This document shows positions 41,043 through 52,036 of a stretch of DNA of 60,449 bases, piece after piece; the first letter of the stretch is position 1, and the number at the start of each line of letters is the position of its first letter. A program made the position numbers and the translations under genes. The notes below the pieces were generated by a model. It was given only the letters and a program-made list of their open reading frames with translations, was not told the origin of the DNA and made no database searches. The DNA is from an uncultured bacterium (lineage in GTDB: Bacteria > Patescibacteriota > Gracilibacteria > Absconditabacterales > Absconditicoccaceae): the NCBI GenBank assembly GCA_937872535.1, contig CALMTC010000012.1, positions 1 to 60,449 on the forward strand, in the 5' to 3' direction.

Positions 41043-41558
41043 ATGTTTAAAGGAAAAGTTGTTATTTACAAAAATATTAACGGGAAAGAACAGCACATTT
41101 CTAAAGAATTTGATAATCCTCAGGACTATGAGTATTTTATCAAAAATTCTCCAGTAAAAGAAATTCAACATCTTGAACAATCTATTAAATTTCCTCAGCG
41201 AAATGAATTTACTGACTATATGGAAAATTTATTTGATAGTAAGTTTGTGAGCCATCTTAGTGATGCTTTTGGGAAAATTAGCTCTCAAGCTGAAAAAGCT
41301 ACTCCTATGCTCGTAAAAGCTTCAACTCCTACTAAAAAGCAAGCTACTCCAGCTAAAAAAACTGCCCCTGTAGCTAAGAAACCTATAGCTAAGAAAATAG
41401 TTTCAAAAGCTTCTCCTAAAAAACCGGTTAAAGTAGTCGCTAAAAAAGCTCCAGCCAAGAAAGTAGCCCCAAAGATGATTGCTAAAAAAGCGCCTGTTAA
41501 GAAGGTAATGGCTAAAAAAGTGGTAGCTAAAAAACCTGTCGCTAAGAAGAAAAAATAG
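41043..41558 (+). CDS. Histone H1-like Lys/Ala/Pro-rich protein
   Basis: This 171-residue protein has an N-terminal globular ~80 residues (MFKGKVVIYKNINGKEQ...) and a long C-terminal tail of PAKKA/VAKKA-type repeats, almost only Lys, Ala, Pro and Val. Such tails occur in eukaryotic H1 and in bacterial nucleoid proteins and bind DNA backbone without sequence preference. It ends in TAG and lies upstream of gyrB on the same strand with a possible terminator between. No TGA is used; Gly is rare. A nucleoid role is the best guess; RNA binding is also possible. Confidence 0.8.
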   Translation: MFKGKVVIYKNINGKEQHISKEFDNPQDYEYFIKNSPVKEIQHLEQSIKFPQRNEFTDYMENLFDSKFVSHLSDAFGKISSQAEKATPMLVKASTPTKKQATPAKKTAPVAKKPIAKKIVSKASPKKPVKVVAKKAPAKKVAPKMIAKKAPVKKVMAKKVVAKKPVAKKKK

Positions 41559-41573
41559 TTTCTCATTTACAAA

Positions 41574-41606
41574 AAACCTCTGAGAGAGATCTTGGTGGTT
41601 TTTTTA
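41574..41606 (+). terminator. Weak terminator of the 41043 gene
   Basis: AAAAAACC and GGTTTTTT pair around a long loop, followed by T's. Confidence 0.4.
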
Positions 41607-41608
41607 GT

Positions 41609-41636
41609 TTGAATTGAAGAAACCAATCAGTATAAT
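41609..41636 (+). promoter_or_regulatory. Promoter of gyrB
   Basis: TTGAAT (41609-41614), 16 bases, TATAAT (41631-41636), a perfect -10. The gyrB ATG is 39 bases downstream. Confidence 0.65.
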
Positions 41637-41674
41637 GACTAGGATTCAATTGTTTAGCTCCCCATTCATTTACA

Positions 41675-43591
<1,917 letters not shown>

Positions 43592-43604
43592 TATTTTTGC
43601 TCTG

Positions 43605-43640
43605 ACAAATCTCTGTCTGGAAAGATGGAGATTTTTTTAC
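43605..43640 (+). terminator. Terminator of gyrB
   Basis: AAATCTC and GAGATTT pair around a 14-base loop, followed by T's, just after TAG. Confidence 0.6.
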
Positions 43641-43644
43641 TTGT

Positions 43645-43673
43645 AAAAAAAACTGGCTTTCACCAGCTTTTAT
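43645..43673 (-). terminator. Terminator of dnaN
   Basis: On the minus strand AAAAGCTGG and CCAGTTTT pair, followed by T's, downstream of the dnaN stop at 43700. Confidence 0.6.
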
Positions 43674-43699
43674 ATTGTAGAATATAAATTTTTTTACAG

Positions 43700-44842
43700 T
43701 TATTTTACGAGAGGTCTGACAACATATTTATAATGAGAGTCGTCTTTATCTGTGAAAATGATTGGTTTATCGCTAGCAACGATTCCCATTACTAGTTCCG
43801 AACTTCCAATACTTCTGATAAAGTCTGAAACATATCTACCATTGAGACCAAAAGCTACTTCTTGTCCCTCAAAAACTGATGAAATCTCAGTCTTCGCGTC
43901 TCCTTTATCTGTGTCTCCAGAAGTGACGAAAAGTTTGTCTTGTTGCCCCTGAAGAGCTATGTAGTTGTTGATGTCTTTCGTCAGAATAGAAATTTTTTTG
44001 ATAGATTTGTCGAGTTGATCTTTATCGACAATTATTTTTGTATTGTGCTGAGTTGGCATGATATTTTCATTGTCGTATTCTGGAAAATTTCCTTGAATAA
44101 GAAGTGATGTAGCCATTATTCTCATATTTTCAACATTGAATACAAAAGAAACAAGATTTTCAGACATTGTTATTTCCATTGATTCTGCTTTGTGACTGAT
44201 GGCATAGTCTGCAAGTTTTTTAATTTCGTTGATATTGGTCTTTGGGATGATGAGACTCATTTCTGGACTTGAACCTTCGTAAGGAATCTTATACTCAGCT
44301 AATCTAAAGGAGTCTGTTCCTACGAAAATAAGATTATTTGTCTTGCTATCTTTTTTTATCTTGATAAGTACTCCTGTCAAAACTGGTGAGAAATTTTTTT
44401 CTGTGACAGCGTATTCTACTTTTTCTACTCACTGAGAAAAAAGTTTTGATTCAAGGCTGAGAGAATGGACTTTTACAACTTCTGGAAGAGCTACATATTC
44501 GTTAGCTGAAATTCCTTTAATTTTGAAAGAATCGCTTGGAGATTTGATAGACATAGTTTCTTTGGCTGAATCTATGTTTAATTCTACTTCTTTTTCGTCG
44601 ATACTTTTAATGATGTCTGTAAAAGTTCTAGCATTTACTGTAATAGCTCCTTCGTTACTCACTTTACCTGGTATTTCAATCTCAACAAATTTCTCCATAT
44701 CTGTAGCTCTGAAAATCAAGGAATCCATAGTCCCTTTGATGTAGATATTTTCCAAAATCTGAAGCGTAGAGTGCTTGGAGACAAATCTTGATACTAAATC
44801 TAAAATATCATTGAGCTGAGCGACTTGTAATGTGACTTTCAT
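43700..44842 (-). CDS. dnaN: DNA polymerase III sliding clamp
   Basis: This 380-residue protein is the beta clamp that tethers the replicative polymerase to DNA. Three similar domains are seen, with STLQILENIYIKG near the start, SPVLTGVLIKI near the middle and the C-terminal YKYVVRPLVK in place of the usual PMRL end. The length is typical. Only one Gly (FSQ-G-VEK) is TGA among many GGN. It has a clear promoter. Convergent with gyrB and about 6 kb from dnaA, it adds to the replication-gene cluster. Confidence 0.95.
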
Positions 44843-44875
44843 TGTTTCAGTATCAAGGTATAAAGCTTTTTCTAT

Positions 44876-44903
44876 TTTATAGTAAAGATAGGGCTAAAAT
44901 CAA
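44876..44903 (-). promoter_or_regulatory. Promoter of dnaN
   Basis: On the minus strand TTGATT (44903-44898), 16 bases, TATAAA (44881-44876), with the ATG 33 bases downstream. Confidence 0.6.
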
Positions 44904-44932
44904 TAAAAATTTATTATTCTGCTTTTTTATGA

Positions 44933-44966
44933 AAAAAGTCTCGTAGATTACGAGACTTTTATTTTT
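44933..44966 (-). terminator. Terminator of the 44976 gene
   Basis: AAAGTCTCGTA and TACGAGACTTT form an 11-bp perfect stem with a 3-base loop, flanked by A's and T's. Confidence 0.8.
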
Positions 44967-44975
44967 TGCATCATC

Positions 44976-45368
44976 TTAACTATTGGGTCTGGAACCTCGC
45001 CCCAAGATTTGATTAAAGTCGTAGCGATTCACTACAGGATCTGGAACAGGATGAGTTTTACCAGTAGAAATATCCAGAATATATCTTTTCCCATCTTCAA
45101 GCATGATGATAAATTCATCAGTACCTATTGGGCTACCTTCTATGGCTTTAAATGGGCCATAATAAATTCCCATTACAGCGAGAATGTATCTCTGGTGTAG
45201 TTCTCCATATCTTTTCTCTTCATTCCAATCCAGGAAGGTTTTTCCTTCAGTAGATGGTTCATATTTATAAACCATCGAGTTCTTTTTTTGGTACTCGTTA
45301 TTACTAAATACCAATTTTTCCTCAGCATTTTTCAGAATACTGATCTCTTTTTCTTTTAAATTTTTCAT
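44976..45368 (-). CDS. Unknown soluble protein
   Basis: A 130-residue protein with a charged helical start (MKNLKEKEISILKNAEEKL) and a beta-rich second half (YILAVMGIYYGPFKAIEGSPIG, DEFIIMLEDGKRYILDI). The family is not recognised. Some eleven Gly codons are all GGN, with no TGA. The promoter (TTGACA, 16 bases, TATAAG) is near consensus, and a perfect terminator follows, so the gene is a self-contained unit, probably well expressed. Confidence 0.7.
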   Translation of the reverse strand: MKNLKEKEISILKNAEEKLVFSNNEYQKKNSMVYKYEPSTEGKTFLDWNEEKRYGELHQRYILAVMGIYYGPFKAIEGSPIGTDEFIIMLEDGKRYILDISTGKTHPVPDPVVNRYDFNQILGRGSRPNS

Positions 45369-45388
45369 TTTTTTTGTATTGGGGCCAG

Positions 45389-45416
45389 CTTATAATCATA
45401 TATCATTTTTTGTCAA
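45389..45416 (-). promoter_or_regulatory. Promoter of the 44976 gene
   Basis: On the minus strand TTGACA (45416-45411), 16 bases, TATAAG (45394-45389). Confidence 0.65.
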
Positions 45417-45536
45417 GTCTTTTATCATTTGTTGTTCTATTCACAACTCAATAGCTTATTTTCTGTTTCTTTTCATTGAATATGAGGAAAATAATAATAT
45501 AAGGATTGGAATTATTTTTTATCTTTCATTTTTTCT

Positions 45537-45869
45537 ATGAGAACACTTATCTTAATGGTTGTTTCTTTTGTTCTTTGATATGTAGTCGCAACTTTTTATA
45601 ACATTTGATCTTTAGCTCTTTTGAGTGATGGTGCTATTGATCAAGTAGTCAATAACTATTCTGAAGCGATTAGTGCTTCGCTTTCTGGAGCTATGATGTC
45701 TGGAAGCCAAGAACTAAGAGAAACAGCTAAAGAGTCTGTAGAAGAATTTAAGCAATCTCTTTATGATCGCATCAATGAAAAAAAAGCTGAGCTCAAAGAA
45801 GAAGCTAAACAAACTATATCAGAGAAACTAAAGAGTCGAGTTGATGAGCTTTTGGGAAGCAGTATGTAA
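45537..45869 (+). CDS. Small membrane-anchored coiled-coil protein
   Basis: This 110-residue protein has an N-terminal membrane segment (about residues 3-30, with two TGA-coded glycines) and a C-terminal helical coiled-coil (about residues 55-105: ELRETAKESVEEFKQSLYDRINEKK and on). The family is not recognised. Neither transcription partner nor enzyme motif is evident. It ends in TAA about 100 bases before the MoxR gene, with a repeat-like segment between them. Confidence 0.65.
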
Positions 45870-45911
45870 TTTGAGTTAGAACCAGAATAACCCCGATCGA
45901 CTCTATTGATA

Positions 45912-45945
45912 TGTCTTACCGGGATCACAAACATTTTGAAAGTGA
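45912..45945. repeat. Short repeat shared with 38385-38420
   Basis: CCGGGATCACAAACATTTTG followed by AAAGTGA matches ACGGGATCACAAACAATTTG followed by AAAGTGA near 38391-38418, with one substitution inside. Confidence 0.5.
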
Positions 45946-45974
45946 TTTTTTTAGATTTTTTGGTAGATTTTAGT

Positions 45975-47087
45975 ATGAATGCACTCCTTTTCCTTTCTTT
46001 ACTTATTGCTGGTCTTGCTTTTCTTCTTTGGTATTTCTGGACTCAAAAAGACTCTTTGGTCGAATGAGATTCACCACTTGACCAAAAAAAACTTTTGGGA
46101 GCTATGAAGAAATCTTCTCTTGATACTAGTTTTTTTCAAGCTGGACTGGCTGGTATTGATATTATTGAACCAGAATTTGTAAAAATTAAAAAAGAAATTC
46201 AGAAAAAAATTGTTTGAATGGAAGATTTTTTGCATACAATTATGGTCAGTTTACTTTCGGGAGGTCATCTTCTGGTAGAATGAGCTCCTGGATTAGCAAA
46301 AACTAAGACTATCCAAACTATTTCAGATATTGTTGCTATGGATTTTAAAAGGATTCAGTTTACTCCTGATATGCTTCCAGCTGATATTATTGGTGTCGAA
46401 GTTTTCAACTCAAAAATTAAAGATTTTGAGATTAAACTTTGACCAATTGTCGGAAATATTATCTTGGCTGATGAGATCAATAGGACTACACCAAAAGTTC
46501 AATCTGCTTTACTTGAATCAATGCAAGAAAAGCAAATTACGATAGGCGGTAGTACTTATCTCCTTCCTGATCCGTTTTTTGTGCTAGCGACTCAAAATCC
46601 TCTCGAACAAGAAGGTACTTTCCCTCTTCCAGAGGCTCAACTTGATAGATTTATGTTTAAGGTGCTGGTCGACTACCCTACTGTAGCTGATGAACAAAAA
46701 ATTATTTCACTGATGGAACAAGATAGTACTGTTAGTGTAAAAAAAATGATTTCTCCAGCTACTTTTTCTCAGCTCAGACGCGAATCTCAAAGCGTCATCG
46801 TGGCTGATAGTCTCAAAGACTATATTGCTAGACTGGTTACAGCGACGAGAGAAACGAACTCTTATCTTCTTTACTGAGCATCTCCTAGAGCATCTCTTAG
46901 TTTACTTTTTGGAGCAAAAAGCTTAGCTTATCTTCAAGGTAGAGAGTTTGCAACTCACGAAGATGTCCAGCGTATAGCTCTTTCAGTTATGAGACATAGA
47001 GTAGGTCTCAGTTATGAAGCTCAGGCCGAAGGTATCTCTGTTGATCATGTTCTTTTGAATATTTTTAGTGGTGTAACTCTTGAATAA
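45975..47087 (+). CDS. MoxR family AAA+ ATPase
   Basis: This 370-residue protein has an N-terminal membrane helix (about residues 2-22) and a MoxR AAA+ domain: [12 protein letters not shown] (Walker A, with TGA) near 112, [25 protein letters not shown] (Walker B), and [20 protein letters not shown]-type sensor motifs. MoxR ATPases act as chaperones for metal or redox enzymes and von Willebrand-type proteins. The membrane anchor is unusual for this family. No VWA partner gene is nearby. ruvA starts two bases after its stop. Confidence 0.88.
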
Positions 47088-47089
47088 TT

Positions 47090-47641
47090 ATGCTTCATTA
47101 TTTTTTTGGAACAGTACAAGCCCACTGACAAAAAACGTATCTTATGAATAATCTTTTTGGTATTGAAGCTCATTATAAAGGAATTCAGAAGCAATCACAT
47201 TTTTTTCTCTTTCCTTATTTTGATGAAAATAATTCTACTACCATTTATTTTGCATTTGATTCAGCAACGCAGAAAGATATTTTTACCGATCTTTTGAAGA
47301 TTTCTGGCATTGGTCCAAAAACTGCTTATCATATAGCTTGGAGCGATCAAAAGGAACTTTCAAGAGCAATTGATGAGTTTGATGTTAAATATCTTCAATC
47401 TATTCCTGGTATCGGACCCAAAACTGCTAAAAGAATGCTTGTTGAACTTAAAAATTCTTTTTCTGGTAAAGATCTCGAAAAACTTGATATAGATGCTAAA
47501 CTCCTTAAAGATATTACTAAGTCTATGAAACAACTTGGCTATGAAGCAAATGCTGTCAAAGATGGTCTTAAAAAAATTCCTTTCAAACTTTCTCGTGACA
47601 ATCTAGCTGAAATCCTCAAATGGCTTATGAAAAATATTTAA
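47090..47641 (+). CDS. ruvA: Holliday junction DNA helicase subunit RuvA
   Basis: This 183-residue protein is the four-way junction binding subunit of RuvAB. The N-terminal OB domain (MLHYFFGTVQAHG, then GIEAHYKGIQKQ) is followed by two helix-hairpin-helix motifs, ISGIGPKTAYHI near 65-76 and IPGIGPKTAKRM near 100-112, and the C-terminal domain that contacts RuvB. The length is slightly short but complete. TGA encodes Gly early in the chain. It is coupled to the MoxR gene upstream. RuvB and RuvC are not in the window. Confidence 0.92.
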
Positions 47642-47752
47642 TACCGATAATCTTTAGAAATCTTTATATCCTTCGCTTCGCTTGAATCTAAAGAATCTAA
47701 AATCATCGGTATTTCTCTCATCCATAAAAATCTTTTTAAGGTGGTCTAGTTT
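47641..47752. repeat. Dispersed hairpin repeat family 2, copy B
   Basis: ATACCGATAATCTTTAGAAATC pairs with GAATCTAAAATCATCGGTAT, with the tail CTCTCATCCATAAAAATC. Its left arm begins at the last base of ruvA, so it may also act as a terminator. Confidence 0.7.
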
Positions 47753-47772
47753 AATTTCTACTCTGGATAGAC

Positions 47773-50217
47773 ATGTTTACTTTTGGCATTCTTTGACTTA
47801 ACGCAAGAAACCTCAATTATATAAAAAAATTTAACCCAAAAAAAACAATTCGTTTGGCTGATAATAAAGCTAGAACGAAAGATTTTTTGTCTGCTAGAGA
47901 TATTCCTGTTCCAAAAACTTTTGGCAGAATAATGAATCATCATGACTTGATGAACTATGATTTTTCGGAACTTGAACAAGAAGAATTTGTCATTAAACCA
48001 AATAAAGGCAGCAAAGGAAGATGAATTTCTATTGTCAGTTTTCGTAAAAATTCTCATGATACTATAAGCCCAAAAAGTTTCTGATTTTTTGATAAACTGC
48101 TCTACTGATCGTACTCATTTTTTGATCATACTTATACGATTTGAGGAGTTGACTATGACGATCTTAGTTTCAAAAAAAAACTCATTGCTATCCTTGATGG
48201 AGCTTATTCTTTGGGAGTCTGATCCGATACGATTTTAATTGAAGAGAAACTTATTCCATGAGAATGATTTGAAAAGTTTTGTAGTTATGGTTTGGCTGAT
48301 ATGAGAATTATTGTTTTTAATCTCGTTCCTATCGCTGCCATGGTAAGAGTTCCTACCATACATTCTGGTGGAAAAGCTAATCTTGCTCAGTGAGGAATTG
48401 GTTTAGGAATAGAGATTTGATCTGGAAAAATTACTTCTATGCAGCTGGATTGAGTTTTATACGATGAAAATTTCCCTGAAGAACATAAGCACTATCGTAA
48501 TAAAAAAATTCCTTTTTGGGATGAAATTCTTTTACATTCATCCAGAATACAATTTTTTACTAATATGGGTTATCTAGCTTTAGACTGGGTTATTACAGAG
48601 AAATGACCAAAACTTTTGGAAGTGAATGCGAGAGCATGATTGGAAATTCAAAAAATTTCTCTGACTCCACTCGAAAATGTCTTGGCTAAAATTAGTGATT
48701 TATCAATTCAGACGCCAGAAAAGTGAGTGAGTATTTGAAAAAGTCTCTTTCACTGATCTCATCAAAATATTTCTGAACAAGCTAAAACTATTTTTCTTTC
48801 TCAAAAAGGGACACTCGTTTCTCAGAAAGATGGGATAAAAAAAGAACAACCTGTTATTATTCGTCTTAATCTCACGAAAAGAAAAAATTATGTCTCTAGT
48901 AAAGTGATGCAGTGAAAAGTGCCTGAAAATTTTTCTTATACTTTAGTTTTACCTGATAGTGAGGCAAAGATTAAAGACCTTCAGCTTGCTGTTGACCCTT
49001 CTTTAAAGAAAAATACTATTATTTTAGGCCAAAGATCTCTTAGTTCTTTTGTCATTAAACCAGAACATAAATTTTATTATGCATCTGAGTTTTTGACTGA
49101 AGATGCTATTATCTCTGATGAATTGAGTGATTTACAGTCATTGGATCAGATTTTAGGATCGTATAATAAATATATCAATCTCGGTAGAATCTTGAGACCA
49201 CTCAACCTTCTCGATGAGTTTGATACTTTTATCACTAAGCACTGAAACTATAATCCTCAGTTTTCTTATAAGTTTCCAGAAATTGACTTTTTAGATAAAT
49301 TAACTTTTCAGCATGAGGACTTATTCAAGAAATTTTTTGAAATTAAGAAACTAAAAAGCCGTTTTGCTACTCTTTTCCGTGAAAAAATTCTTTACAATAT
49401 CGAAAAAATAAAACTTATTAGGGCTTATGTACTTCAAGATTTTGATGCCATTGCTCACTATAATACTTTTTTCTTTCATCCGTTTAATGAGCAGGTTTTA
49501 CATTTATGCCGTGAAAAATGTGATACTTTGCCTTTACTTGAGCGCAAAAAACTCGGTAAACAGCTTCACCTTGAAGATATCAAGAAGATTATTTCAACTC
49601 ATCTTACTAAAAACCATCTCACTGGTGTGAAAATTAAAGTGGTTTCATCTAGGTCCAGTAGAATATCAGTTTGATTTTGAAGACAAGCTACGATAAAGCT
49701 TCTTGCTCATTTAAGACTGAGAGAAAAAGAACTTAATGCACTTATTGCTCATGAAATAGACTGTCATCTCATGAGATACCAAAAAGGACAAAGACTTGGC
49801 CGAAATATTCTAAAAACTGGGACAGCACACTATATTTTTGATGAAGAGGGATTGGCTATCTTTCAAGCGAATAAAATCTATCAAACTGCAATTCCTGGCT
49901 ATGAAAATTCCAATATATATAAACATCATATTCAGCTATTTTCAGCTCAACAGACCAATTTTTCTGGTATGGTTGAGAATCTTCTTGACAACCAAACTCA
50001 TACAACCTCTCTTAAACTAAAAAACACCTTTAAATCTATTTTTAGACTAAAAAGGTGAATCATTGATACTTGAGTTATTCATTCTGGTTCTGTTTTTATG
50101 AAAGACAAAGTATACCTTGATGGTTATCTTAAAATAAAAAAATGGGTAGACCAAGGTGGTGATATAGATGATCTCATGCTCTGAAAAATAAAAATTGAAG
50201 ATTTTCCTTACCTCTAA
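47773..50217 (+). CDS. ATP-grasp ligase fused to DUF1704 metallopeptidase
   Basis: This 814-residue protein has two enzyme parts. Residues ~1-330 match the ATP-grasp family TIGR02291 (alpha-L-glutamate ligase-like): GILGLNARNLNYIKKFNP at the start, FVIKPNKGSKGRGISI near 72, VRVPTIHSGGKANLAQGGIGLG, and LLEVNARAG near 281. Residues ~540-814 match DUF1704/MATCAP-like metallopeptidase: HEIDCH near 658-663 and EEGLAIF near 690, the QEGLA motif. A middle ~200-residue region is unassigned. In other bacteria these two families are encoded by neighbouring genes. TGA encodes many Gly. It is likely to ligate and then trim an amino-acid or peptide group on an unknown substrate. Confidence 0.88.
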
Positions 50218-50256
50218 AAAAAATAGTGGACTACTCTCTCCACTATTTTTTTCTAT
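50217..50256 (+). terminator. Terminator of the ATP-grasp/DUF1704 gene
   Basis: AATAGTGGA and TCCACTATT form a perfect 9-bp stem followed by T's, between convergent genes. Confidence 0.8.
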
Positions 50257-50287
50257 GAGCTATTATTACGCAGTAAGTTTTTTGTAG

Positions 50288-51865
50288 TTAAGATGATAGA
50301 TTTTCTGAACTAGCAACATCTTCTACAGTCAGTCATTTTGTTACTGATTTCAACCACTTAAACGAGACTCCAAATAGAATTCCATTTAATGCTATGGCTG
50401 CTGCTATGAATGAAAGTTTTTCATAGTAAGGGATAGCAAATAGTGTATTGATTATATAGTTTCATCCAAAGGCAAACATAATTGATAGTCCAAGCAGATA
50501 TAAAATTTTTTGAGATGAAATTTGCGGTAACAGTTTGTGTTTTCGTGCTACAAAAAGCGAGCCCATCACGAATAATATTTCTAGAAGAAGCTGTGTAATA
50601 ATTCAACCAACAATATTATAGTGCTGGATTAAATAGAAACCTATAGAAGTACCTATTGTTACACCAACGAGATTGATCGACCAAAGTTTATTTTGCAAAT
50701 CTGCTGATACAAAAATATAATTGAAAATCTGCTTAATAAAACTAAGAATCAACACTATTCCTAAAAATGGAAGAATAAAGTCTGCTCCATAAGTTCAGAT
50801 ATAACCAGTCATATAACTTTCTCCTGCTATTTGAAAAATAATATTCTGATTAAATATGAAAAAATTTATAGCTGCACAAATAGCAATCCAGACTATAAGA
50901 AGCATGAGATTACCATAGCTTTTCATCTTTTGAGCGTGAGAATAGTTCGTCACTTTTTGCATGATACTATTTCAAAGTGCTGATGGAATAATCAATAAAA
51001 TTTCTATGAGAGAAAGTGCAATTCATCGTAATCATACATACTTATAATTGAGAAGAGTTGGAAAAAAGATTGAGAGAATAATCAAAACAATCAAAGTATG
51101 AAAACTACTTAAATAGTAAGCAAATCAATATTTTCGGTTTGAGCTCATTTGCTTTCGCGTAAACGATCGATCCAAAATCCATTTAAATGGAATATATTTT
51201 TTCCCTCTAAACCAAACAAATAAAAGCTGAGTAAGACCGCTTGCTACAACAGAAAAAACCATGACTGTAAAAATAGGCAATGGCACGATTCCTCAAGCAA
51301 AACTCATTTTAGGATAAAGCAAAACAGTCACTCATAAAATAGCAATCTGAACGATTCTTGCAAGAACGAGAGAGATACTCACCTGCTCCATTTTCCAGAA
51401 AAGCTGTAAAGGAAGCTGTACTATACCAGCAGCCATAAAACTTCCTGAAAAAATAACTCAGCCAAGCAATCACCAAAAAATATAAGGATTGTAAAAATAT
51501 GAGGGAATCAGATATGCTATAGCTAAAGCCACTGAATAAACTATCCCGATCATTACTAATCTGCTCGTAACAAATTTAGAATAATAAGTTGTTAATTCTG
51601 AATTTGCTTTCTTAAGTTCTTGTTTGGTTTTTTCTTCTTGTTTTGACTTTATTTGTCAAAGTTTTTTTAAAGCCAAAACATAAAGACCGAAATCTGCAAG
51701 AGCCGACCAAATTGCAAAATACTTGAGAATAGTAGTATAATCTCAGTATCTTAAAGGACCAAGATAAGGAGTCATTAACATCACTACCACAAATCAACCT
51801 CAAGCACTTAGTACTCTTCCAATAATCTGTCGAAGAGCATCTTTTACTACCAGTTTATACGACAT
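50288..51865 (-). CDS. Polysaccharide flippase-like membrane protein (Wzx/MATE-type)
   Basis: This 525-residue protein has about 12-14 membrane helices and starts with SYKLVVKDALRQIIGRVLSA, followed by a TPYLGPLRYGDYTTI segment that resembles the start of oligosaccharide flippases of the MOP superfamily (Wzx, MurJ). Such proteins flip lipid-linked sugars across the membrane. TGA encodes many of its glycines. It is convergent with the ATP-grasp/DUF1704 gene. No glycan-synthesis operon surrounds it, although a GT2 gene lies at 55.6-56.6 kb. Distinguishing Wzx from MurJ needs a profile search. Confidence 0.75.
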
Positions 51866-51894
51866 AGAGAAAAAAAATAACTAAATGAGTCCTC

Positions 51895-52020
51895 TACCGA
51901 TAAGCTTTAGAAATTTTTATGGTGGTCGAGTATGTCTTCATCGTCTGACTCGAATCTAAAATTTCTAAAAGCTATCAGTATCACTCTCACATCCATTCAA
52001 AATTTAATGGTGGTCGAGTA
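51895..52020. repeat. Dispersed hairpin repeat family 2, copy C
   Basis: TACCGATAAGCTTTAGAAAT pairs with ATTTCTAAAAGCTATCAGTA. The phrase ATGGTGGTCGAGTAT occurs twice in this copy. It lies between the flippase-like gene and ftsH. Confidence 0.65.
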
Positions 52021-52036
52021 TAGAAATTTTATTTCA

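Noticed and set aside
41285-41566. Minus-strand hydrophobic open frame of 93 codons
   Set aside because: Mirror image of the Lys/Ala repeats of the H1-like gene; the hydrophobicity is an artefact of the complementary codons.
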